Shown: in pieces, positions 44,141 through 50,979 of the stretch
How the letters are laid out: the number at the start of each line of letters is the position of its first letter
How positions within the stretch are numbered: the first letter of the stretch is position 1
From: an uncultured Pseudomonadota bacterium
GTDB taxonomy: Bacteria > Pseudomonadota > Alphaproteobacteria > RF32 > CAG-239
Assembly: GCA_902494875.1 (NCBI GenBank)
Contig: CABUUO010000008.1
Span: forward strand, 1-59,845
Reading direction: 5' to 3'
DNA length: 59,845 nt
Position numbers and translations under genes: made by a program
The notes under the pieces: generated by a model
Seen by the model: only the letters and a program-made list of their open reading frames with translations
Database searches by the model: none
Told to the model about the DNA's origin: nothing

Positions 44141-44401
44141 ATGACTAATTTTAATGAAAATGCAATTCGTGAGGCGGCTTACTATATTTGGAAAAACAAC
44201 GGCTGCCCGACCAACACCAGCCTGCAGGACTGGAATGCCGCCATCAACCAGCTCAACAATATGGCTTCTTTGAGCAGCAAAGGCAAAACAACCAAAAAAA
44301 CTTCCAGCTGCGCTGCCAAGATTTCTTCTGCAACCAAAAAATCTTCTACGACAAAAAAAATGCCGCAGATTGTATTGACGTCTAAGAAAAAATCCAAATA
44401 A
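44141..44401 (+). CDS. DUF2934 small basic protein
   Basis: 86 residues. The N-terminal half (IREAAYYIWKNNGCPTNTSL, then QDWNAAINQL) matches DUF2934, a short helical domain found mostly in Proteobacteria. The C-terminal half is a Lys/Ser/Thr/Ala-rich tail like those of histone-H1-like proteins, suggesting nucleic-acid binding. CGGAGA precedes the ATG and a terminator follows, so it is a single-gene unit. Function unknown. Confidence 0.75.
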   Translation: MTNFNENAIREAAYYIWKNNGCPTNTSLQDWNAAINQLNNMASLSSKGKTTKKTSSCAAKISSATKKSSTTKKMPQIVLTSKKKSK

Positions 44402-44421
44402 AACCGATATACGGCAATCTG

Positions 44422-44452
44422 AAAGTCCCGTTTGAGACGGGACTTTTTTTAT
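44422..44452 (+). terminator. Terminator of the DUF2934 gene
   Basis: AAGTCCCGT (44423-44431) pairs with ACGGGACTT (44437-44445), followed by seven T. Confidence 0.92.
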
Positions 44453-44537
44453 ACCTGCAAAAAAAAATGAGCACAACAATAAAAATTGTACTAGACAATA
44501 TGTAAAATATGCTTTATAAGCTTTTTCGTTGGCTGAT

Positions 44538-44613
<76 letters not shown>

Positions 44614-44615
44614 TT

Positions 44616-44646
44616 AAAAAACCGTCTTTTAAAGACGGTTTTTTTG
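44616..44646 (+). terminator. Terminator of tRNA-Phe
   Basis: AAAACCGTCTTT and AAAGACGGTTTT form a near-perfect hairpin followed by T residues, directly after the CCA end. Confidence 0.92.
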
Positions 44647-44778
44647 TGCTCTGGCCAATCGGAGTGCGCTAAAGCTTCTCCTCTTGGGGACGGACCCTGC
44701 TTGTCCCTCTAATCTCATCGCTGATGGCTACGCCATCCTTATTCGATAAGACGAACAAGATTTTACAGACAAAAAAGC
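44647..44778. other. Non-coding stretch beside tRNA-Phe
   Basis: No ORF is credible here. The stretch contains small palindromes, notably GATGGC-TAC-GCCATC at 44723-44737 and GGGAC/GTCCC arms around 44686-44706. It may be a remnant of an intergenic repeat or of an integration event. No integrase or direct repeat of the tRNA 3' end was found within the window. Confidence 0.3.
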
Positions 44779-44817
44779 AAAAAAAATCCCTCGTTCGGCT
44801 CGCGGCGGAACAAGGGA
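44779..44817 (-). terminator. Terminator of the Bacteroidota-like lipoprotein gene
   Basis: CCCTCGTTC (44788-44796) pairs with GAACAAGGG (44808-44816) with one G-U pair; the minus-strand transcript ends in eight T. Confidence 0.8.
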
Positions 44818-44835
44818 AATTATGAGAATTAAAAC

Positions 44836-45552
44836 TTACTTCTTAATCACAAAGGCTTCAGCATCTCTTTGCCAGCCTTTCAGCTTTCCAGCCTGTCTGG
44901 CAGTAAGAAGTTCTACGCCTTCATCCTTAGCATCAAGCTTGAGCCAGCTTCCCTTCTCATAGGGAACCAGAAACTCAACCTTTTTACCATCATCCAACAA
45001 TACCATCTTTGCATAGTCGTTGGGCGCGATGATTGTGTCGTTCGGCGCAGTGTTGCGATAAGCTCCCCAGCCCTCGTAAGTCTTTGCCAGCACGATACTG
45101 CCCGAGATGACGTAATCGCGCAAAGCATAAAAGCCGACTTTGTTCTTGGGATAGAACAACGCAGTGCCAGACTGTTTGCTCTGTCCGAGGAAATAACCGC
45201 CCTCTTCATTGAAAGAGATACTGTCACAGGTTATGACTGCCTCTCCGCTCTGCGGATCCAGAAGCGTTTTTCCTTTCAGATTTACACCGGCCATCGTGTC
45301 GTCATAATCTGCCAGAAAATAACCCCGGGTATAAGACATTGAGGCATAATGATTGGGAATGACCTGAGTTTCTCCTCTTTTGACGCCGAAGATAACCTTC
45401 CCGGTTTCATCCGTTGTCTTAGTGATAACATAGGCGGTTCCGTTCACTTTTTCCTCTGAAACCTTTGAAGCCGAAGAGGAACCATTGCCACAGGCAGTAA
45501 AAACTGCAACACTCACAACTGCTGCGAAAGCAGTAAACATGATTTTTTTCAT
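44836..45552 (-). CDS. Putative lipoprotein of probable Bacteroidota origin
   Basis: 238 residues. Lipobox FTACGNGSSS, with Cys21 lipidated and a Ser-rich start of the mature protein. The rest is a beta-rich protein with spaced aromatic residues and loops such as YEGWGAYRN, a little like WG-repeat proteins. The leader is unusual for this window: the ATG follows an A/T-rich segment TTAACCTAAATTTTTAACTT with no Shine-Dalgarno, as is typical of Bacteroidota genes, while nearly all neighbours have one. TAAATTTG, a match to the Bacteroidota -7 element TAnnTTTG, lies upstream. It has its own terminator. Horizontal acquisition is inferred. Confidence 0.65.
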   Translation of the reverse strand: MKKIMFTAFAAVVSVAVFTACGNGSSSASKVSEEKVNGTAYVITKTTDETGKVIFGVKRGETQVIPNHYASMSYTRGYFLADYDDTMAGVNLKGKTLLDPQSGEAVITCDSISFNEEGGYFLGQSKQSGTALFYPKNKVGFYALRDYVISGSIVLAKTYEGWGAYRNTAPNDTIIAPNDYAKMVLLDDGKKVEFLVPYEKGSWLKLDAKDEGVELLTARQAGKLKGWQRDAEAFVIKK

Positions 45553-45780
45553 AAGTTAAAAATTTAGGTTAATAATTGTGAATTAACTCTATGTGTACAG
45601 GAATTGGTGTAGCATATTCTTTTATTTTTGACAAGACAAATTAGACAAATTTATGACTTTTTTAATATTATCCAGACAAGCATAATAAAAAACTTAAGGC
45701 AGCAGTCGACACATTTTGTCCAAAAGCATTGCCTGCATAACTATTATTTTTCCGGCTTTTTTAGGAAATAAATTCATAGA

Positions 45781-45809
45781 TTGACAAAAAAAACCATATC
45801 TGATACTAT
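45781..45809 (+). promoter_or_regulatory. Strong sigma-70 promoter
   Basis: Perfect -35 TTGACA (45781-45786), 17-bp spacer, -10 TACTAT (45804-45809). It lies 31 bp before the start codon of the next gene and AAGGAG follows at 45828-45833. The best housekeeping promoter in the window. Confidence 0.85.
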
Positions 45810-45840
45810 GATAATATATTATTTGCAAAGGAGAATAAAC

Positions 45841-46521
45841 ATGAAGGATATAGAAGCTTGGGACATGCTGCACGGCAATCAATGCCAAAAAAAATCATTG
45901 TCGGAGGTTCTTGACGAAATGGGTTTTGACAAAGAATCATATATGGTGGTTCATCGTAACGGACCTTCGCTTAAAATTGCCGATTCCTATGACAATAACG
46001 GAAATTTAAAAGAAAATCCCCAATTAAACTTTGGCGGTTCGACATGGAAAAACTTTGAATTCGCCGTAGCCGGCAACGGTACCAGCCAGGTCATTAAAGG
46101 AACAATGAACGATTTCGAGGCCATAGACCGTCAGATGAGCGCGTATTCTCAATTGAACAATAACGGCAGATCCGTTGTCGGCATGACCGGTTCCAATAAC
46201 GGGGTTTATGCAGCTATGGCCAATATGGGCGATGAATTTATCCTGACTAAAGATCCAGAAATCGCCCGTCAGTTGGAAAATCAGCTTGGCTTTGCCAGAG
46301 ACGAACTCGGTGTTCCGCTTTCAAACGGAGGCGTTCTTATGGATCCAACCCAAAAGAAAGAATGGGAGATGGTTGACCATCGCAGTAAACTAGCCGCCGT
46401 CGGACGCGCGCGCGGAACCACGGAACGTCCGAAATCGGTAAAGTCTCCGTTCAGAGACAACATAGGCGAAATCAACAAGGATTATGCCGCTTACTGTGCT
46501 ACACAACTGCAAGGAAGATAA
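45841..46521 (+). CDS. Hypothetical protein behind a strong promoter
   Basis: 226 residues, soluble, no signal peptide. The sequence is rich in Asn, Gly and Ser, with stretches like SVVGMTGSNNGVYAAMANMGDE in pattern, and it ends with a basic region followed by a YAAYCATQLQGR tail. No domain is recognised. AAGGAG is placed eight bases before the ATG and a terminator follows, so this is a monocistronic, probably well expressed gene. It lies in the accessory-looking stretch between tRNA-Phe and the FlgE paralogue. Function unknown. Confidence 0.65.
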   Translation: MKDIEAWDMLHGNQCQKKSLSEVLDEMGFDKESYMVVHRNGPSLKIADSYDNNGNLKENPQLNFGGSTWKNFEFAVAGNGTSQVIKGTMNDFEAIDRQMSAYSQLNNNGRSVVGMTGSNNGVYAAMANMGDEFILTKDPEIARQLENQLGFARDELGVPLSNGGVLMDPTQKKEWEMVDHRSKLAAVGRARGTTERPKSVKSPFRDNIGEINKDYAAYCATQLQGR

Positions 46522-46540
46522 TGTCTTTAATCACTATAAA

Positions 46541-46569
46541 AAAACGATTGCATTTGCAGTCGTTTTTTT
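46541..46569 (+). terminator. Terminator of the hypothetical gene
   Basis: AAACGATTGCA pairs with TGCAGTCGTTT (one G-U pair), followed by seven T. Confidence 0.85.
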
Positions 46570-46675
46570 ATGGTTAAATTCCAAATCTTATATGCCTTAA
46601 CTTAAAACAGCTTGCTTAATTTTCATTTTCATCCTATAGAACAAAGGATTGTTTAATTTTTTTATTTATATCATT

Positions 46676-47518
46676 ATGGCTGTAAAATTATTACAAAGCA
46701 GTTTAAGAAGAATTCTGGCAAAAGAGAGTGAAAAATGGAATCCGGACGGCCCTTGGCGTCTGCCCTCCGTGGCTTATACACTGGAACACAAACTGGCCTT
46801 TTTGGAGAGAGAACATTATTTGACAGGAAAGTATTCACTCCGAGGTGTTTTTCATGATTGGGAAAAACCCATTCTGTATCTTATTCCCGGATTGCAAGAA
46901 AGTGACACGCAGAGACTGCATCGTTATTTTCAACCACACCATGTCGGATGTCCGAAACAAAGTAAGATCAAGCATTTAATGGAAGCTTATATTGATTGGG
47001 ATTGCGCGGCGGTTACCAAACCTGACAAACCTCTAGATTCTTTTGGTACTTTGCTGCATTTCTACCAAAAAGAAATTGAGCTCTTTTTTCCAATCTGTTT
47101 GGCAATGAACCCTTCAACCGTTGTTCCGGAAATTGCCGATTTGGATGAGAGAAGGCGGCAAAATTATCCTCAATATCTGTTTCAGAATTTGAAGTATAAT
47201 CAGGCTATATTTGCAAGAGCGGTATCTACGCTCTGTGATATTTATGCCAATCTGCCTGAAAACGAAGAGCAGATGAAGCGTTTTAAAAAAAATTGTCCGA
47301 AAAATATCAAACAAATGAAATGTTGGGAAATTTTCTTGCAAACGCTCTTTCTTTTGAGTAAAAAAAGGCATCAGAAAATTAACTATTTTCAGATGAAAGA
47401 GCAAATGCGGGAAAGCATTGGACGCTTTAAAGCATACAAATCTTTTGTAAAAAAAGAAAAGCCGGCTCCCTTGCAACATGATTACAAAAAAATGATGCCA
47501 CACCCTTATTTTTCTTAA
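46676..47518 (+). CDS. DUF5662-like protein with HD/HH motifs
   Basis: 280 residues from the ATG at 46676; a TTG at 46649 gives nine more residues but no better ribosome binding site. The middle part, FHDWEKP at about residue 59, HRYFQPHHVG and EAYIDWDCAAVTKP, places His and Asp residues as in the DUF5662 group, where HDWSKF and a later HH are conserved and a metal site is likely. The C-terminal half is basic and helical. Base composition is A/T-richer than its neighbours, and the gene stands alone. Function unknown; family call tentative. Confidence 0.45.
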   Translation: MAVKLLQSSLRRILAKESEKWNPDGPWRLPSVAYTLEHKLAFLEREHYLTGKYSLRGVFHDWEKPILYLIPGLQESDTQRLHRYFQPHHVGCPKQSKIKHLMEAYIDWDCAAVTKPDKPLDSFGTLLHFYQKEIELFFPICLAMNPSTVVPEIADLDERRRQNYPQYLFQNLKYNQAIFARAVSTLCDIYANLPENEEQMKRFKKNCPKNIKQMKCWEIFLQTLFLLSKKRHQKINYFQMKEQMRESIGRFKAYKSFVKKEKPAPLQHDYKKMMPHPYFS

Positions 47519-47527
47519 CTGCAAAAA

Positions 47528-47560
47528 AGCAAAGCCCGCATAAACGGCGGGCTTTTTTGT
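47528..47560. terminator. Bidirectional terminator
   Basis: AAGCCCGC and GCGGGCTT (47547-47554) form the stem with A and T tracts on either side. It ends the DUF5662-like gene and the convergent FlgE paralogue. Confidence 0.88.
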
Positions 47561-48771
47561 TAGGTCTTAAGGTTTACCACAATCTGCAACATTTCATCGT
47601 TGACGGTAAATGAGCTTGAGTTCAGCGCATAAGCCCTCTGCACAATCATCAGTTTGCTGAATTCCGTTTCCGCCGAAGCTGTTGACTGTTCCAATGCCTG
47701 AGGAACGACATAATTGTCTTCAGGATAAGTGATGGCACCGCTGTCGGCATTGGCTTCAAACAAAGTTCCGGAAATCGGCGTCAGATTGTCCGGAGCCTGA
47801 AAAGACGCGACACCTAATTTGGCAATATTTAAAGTTTTACCGTTGCTGTATTTGGCGATAACAATCCCGCCTTCTCCGATGGAACTGCTTAAAAAGTTTC
47901 CGCCCGGAGCACCGTCCTGCTTAACGTTTGTGATGCCGCTGCTGCCGTCATACTGCGTCATGTTTTCAATATTCATGGCAACATTATTGGAACTTCCGTC
48001 ATCCCAATTGACGGTAACGTTAAAATCTTTGGGCGACAAAAGCGTACCGTCAGGATTAAAAACCGCTTCAATCGGTTCAGAGGTGGTTACGGTTCCGTCT
48101 TCCACCGTGAACGTAACATCCCAAGTGTTGGTCTTGCCCTCAACTTTGGTAAAAACCATATTCATGGTACGACCGTCATTGTTGGGGCCGTATACGGTGA
48201 TGCCATAACTGCTGGTGTCAACTCCGGTGGCCGGCACATTGGAGGTAATCTGAGCCTCGGTAGTCGGCGTCGAAGGCATTTTTTCGGGATATTTAATCAT
48301 AATATCTTCCAAAGAAGAACCGAAACTTCCGTCTTCCAAAGCCGGAAAACCCTGAACGCGCAAACCGTTTTTGGACACAAGATAGACATTGCCGTTGGTC
48401 GTTTGCGTCGTAAAATCGCCGGCACGAGTATAATAAGTGTCATTGGTATAGCGGTCTTTCAAGACGAAAAACGCGTTTCCGGTGCCATTAATGGCTGCAT
48501 CATAATTGCCGGAACTGTTTGAAACGATACCCTGACTGCTGACGTTGGTACGGTCATAATAACCAACGCCGGCAATATCCACCCGGGACGAAGACAAACC
48601 GCTTTGGTTGCTTTTGACCGCCGGTTGAGACCCCAGCATCGTGTAAAACAGCGTATCATTGGTTTTATAACCAACGGTCGTCATGTTGGCCAAGTTCGTA
48701 CTGACCTGCGCCAAAGCATGAGACTGAGCCTCCATACCGGTGACAGAGGGCATAAATGCGCTTAAAACCAT
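47560..48771 (-). CDS. FlgE-type flagellar hook-basal body protein, second copy
   Basis: 403 residues. N-terminal axial segment (SHALAQVSTNLANMTTVGYK) and C-terminal axial helix (ASAETEFSKLMIVQRAYALN) are of the FlgE/FlgF/FlgG type; the central hook domain is present but the outer insertions of the large FlgE are absent. Sizes and motifs fit a normal FlgE better than a rod protein. It is monocistronic with its own sigma-54 promoter, apart from the main flagellar operons. It could build a second hook, or replace FlgE under other conditions. Confidence 0.82.
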   Translation of the reverse strand: MVLSAFMPSVTGMEAQSHALAQVSTNLANMTTVGYKTNDTLFYTMLGSQPAVKSNQSGLSSSRVDIAGVGYYDRTNVSSQGIVSNSSGNYDAAINGTGNAFFVLKDRYTNDTYYTRAGDFTTQTTNGNVYLVSKNGLRVQGFPALEDGSFGSSLEDIMIKYPEKMPSTPTTEAQITSNVPATGVDTSSYGITVYGPNNDGRTMNMVFTKVEGKTNTWDVTFTVEDGTVTTSEPIEAVFNPDGTLLSPKDFNVTVNWDDGSSNNVAMNIENMTQYDGSSGITNVKQDGAPGGNFLSSSIGEGGIVIAKYSNGKTLNIAKLGVASFQAPDNLTPISGTLFEANADSGAITYPEDNYVVPQALEQSTASAETEFSKLMIVQRAYALNSSSFTVNDEMLQIVVNLKT

Positions 48772-48808
48772 AACAATATCTCCCTAAAATTTGTTTTACA
48801 CTATTCAA

Positions 48809-48824
48809 TGCAAAAAATGTGCCA
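48809..48824 (-). promoter_or_regulatory. Sigma-54 promoter of the FlgE paralogue
   Basis: Minus strand TGGCAC-ATTTT-TTGCA, exact -24/-12 boxes with 5-bp spacing, about 38 bp before the start codon. Confidence 0.88.
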
Positions 48825-49033
48825 CTTTTTTCTAAAACTAAAACTACAATTTTAAACATTTTTACAACCTCGCTTCGGAACTGCCGGCCGCTTTTGTAAA
48901 AATATGCAAAAAAGCTCCGTTTTTGCTAAAAAAACTGAATATTTTATGCAAAAATGATTATTTTTGTTGTGTTTTTCCGAAATCGGCGGTATGAATAAGC
49001 GTATTTTGTTTAATTTTAAGAAAGAGAATTAAT

Positions 49034-49516
49034 ATGGCAAATCCATTGGATACAAAAGTTATCAGCAAGCTTGCTGAAATTCTGGATAAAAGCAATCTGA
49101 CCGAACTGGAATATGAAGACGAAACCTGCAGAATCTGCCTGACCCGCGAAGTCAGCGTTGCACCGGTTCCCGCATTTGCTCCGGTTCCTCAGCCCCTGCC
49201 TGCCGCTCCGATGGCACCGCTGCCGGCTCCGGCAGCACCCGCTGCCCTGCCCGCCGCCAGCGACGAAGACTATTCCAAAAACCCGGGAACCGTCAAATCT
49301 CCGATGGTCGGCGTTGTTTACCTGTCTGCCGATCCGAACTCTCCGGATTATGTCAAAGTCGGTGACAGCGTTTCCGAAGGCGACACGGTATGCCTGATTG
49401 AAGCCATGAAAACTTTCAACCCCGTCAAGGCGCACAAAGGCGGAAAAGTAACCAAAATCCTGGTTGCCACAGGCGACCCGGTTGAATACGGCGAACCATT
49501 GGTTGTTATTGAATAA
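49034..49516 (+). CDS. accB: Acetyl-CoA carboxylase biotin carboxyl carrier protein
   Basis: 160 residues. A helical N-terminal part, a Pro/Ala-rich hinge (about 43-75), and the biotinyl domain with EAMKTFNPV, in which Lys126 is biotinylated. It carries the carboxyl group for malonyl-CoA synthesis in fatty-acid synthesis. AAAGAGA lies upstream; accC follows after 34 bp, the standard accBC operon. Confidence 0.96.
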   Translation: MANPLDTKVISKLAEILDKSNLTELEYEDETCRICLTREVSVAPVPAFAPVPQPLPAAPMAPLPAPAAPAALPAASDEDYSKNPGTVKSPMVGVVYLSADPNSPDYVKVGDSVSEGDTVCLIEAMKTFNPVKAHKGGKVTKILVATGDPVEYGEPLVVIE

Positions 49517-49550
49517 ATCAAATTTCACTAAAACTTTTTAGGATGAAAAT

Positions 49551-50894
49551 ATGTTTGAAAAAGTATTGATTGCCAACCGAGGTGAAGTTGCCCTGCGAAT
49601 CCACCGCGCCTGCCGCGAAATGGGTATCCGCACTGTTGCCGTGCATTCTGAGGCGGACGCCGACGCCATGCACGTTCGTCTGGCCGACGAAGCCGTCTGC
49701 ATCGGTCCGGCCCGCTCGACCGATTCATATCTAAACAAATCTGCCATCATTTCCGCGGCGCATATTACCGGCGCCGACGCCATCCATCCCGGTTTCGGAT
49801 TTCTTTCCGAGAACGCCGACTTTGCCGAAATGGTGGAGGAACACGGTATTACCTTTATCGGCCCCAAACCCGAAACCATGCGGATGATGGGCGACAAAAT
49901 CACCGCCCGCGAAGCTTCCATCCGCGCCGGACTTCCTGTTGTTCCGGGTTCTCCGGCTTTGGAAAGTGTCGAACACGCCATTGAATGGGCCAACAAAATC
50001 GGTTATCCTGTTATCGTCAAAGCCAAGGACGGCGGCGGCGGCAAAGGCATGAAAACCGCTTTTAACGACGAGGAAATGAAGGAAGCTTACACGATGGCCA
50101 AAGCCGAAGCCAAAGCTTCTTTTCCGAGTGATGTCGTTTACATGGAAAAATATCTGCAAAAGCCGCGCCATATTGAAATGCAGGTTTTGGCAGACAATTA
50201 CGGTCATGTGGTTCATTTGGGTGAGCGCGACTGCTCTATCCAGCGTAACCATCAGAAAGTGATTGAAGAGACCCCCTCTCCGGCACTGAACCAGAAACAA
50301 CGCGCCGAAATCGGCGAGATTGCCCGCCATGCGGCCGAAGTTCTCGGCTATAACAATGCCGGTACCATGGAATTTTTGTATGAAGACGGGAAGTTTTATT
50401 TTCTGGAAATGAACACCCGTTTGCAGGTGGAACATCCGATTACGGAAGCAATCAGCGGCATTGACATTGTCAAAGAACAAATCCGCATCGCCAGCGGTGC
50501 AACGCTCGGCTACTCGCAGGAAGACATTCAGTTCAGCGGACACGCCATTGAATGCCGTATTAATGCCGAAGACCCGGAAACGTTTGCCCCATGGCCGGGC
50601 AAGATTACCGAATGGCACGCTCCCGGCGGTCTCGGCGTTCGCGTTGATTCCGAAATCTATTCCGGATACAGCATTCCTCCTTATTATGACAGCATGATTG
50701 CCAAACTCATCGTTCACGGCAAAACCCGCAACGCCGCGCTGATGCGTCTGCGCCGCGCTCTGGAAGAGTTTGTCATAGAGGGGGTTAAGACCACCATTCC
50801 GCTGCATCAGGAAATTATTTCCCAGGCAGAATTCATTGACGGCCAATATAATATTCACTGGCTGGAAAAATATATGAATTCCAAAAAGAAATAG
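49551..50894 (+). CDS. accC: Acetyl-CoA carboxylase biotin carboxylase subunit
   Basis: 447 residues, normal length. The ATP-grasp signatures are present: KVLIANRGEVALRIHRACRE at the start, IHPGFGFLSENA, KAKDGGGGKGMK (ATP-binding Gly loop), ERDCSIQRNHQKVIEE and EMNTRLQVEHPITE. It carboxylates biotin on AccB using ATP and bicarbonate. Ends with a shared terminator. Confidence 0.97.
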   Translation: MFEKVLIANRGEVALRIHRACREMGIRTVAVHSEADADAMHVRLADEAVCIGPARSTDSYLNKSAIISAAHITGADAIHPGFGFLSENADFAEMVEEHGITFIGPKPETMRMMGDKITAREASIRAGLPVVPGSPALESVEHAIEWANKIGYPVIVKAKDGGGGKGMKTAFNDEEMKEAYTMAKAEAKASFPSDVVYMEKYLQKPRHIEMQVLADNYGHVVHLGERDCSIQRNHQKVIEETPSPALNQKQRAEIGEIARHAAEVLGYNNAGTMEFLYEDGKFYFLEMNTRLQVEHPITEAISGIDIVKEQIRIASGATLGYSQEDIQFSGHAIECRINAEDPETFAPWPGKITEWHAPGGLGVRVDSEIYSGYSIPPYYDSMIAKLIVHGKTRNAALMRLRRALEEFVIEGVKTTIPLHQEIISQAEFIDGQYNIHWLEKYMNSKKK

Positions 50895-50913
50895 CATTTT
50901 GAAGCGACTTATA

Positions 50914-50946
50914 AAAACCCCGGCGTTTTGCCGGGGTTCATTTTTA
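50914..50946. terminator. Bidirectional terminator
   Basis: AACCCCGGC (50916-50924) pairs with GCCGGGGTT (50930-50938); the T tract is better on the minus strand but present on both. It serves accBC and the convergent RTX gene. Confidence 0.85.
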
Positions 50947-50979
50947 CAAAAAAATATACCCGTCCCGATATCCGTTTTT

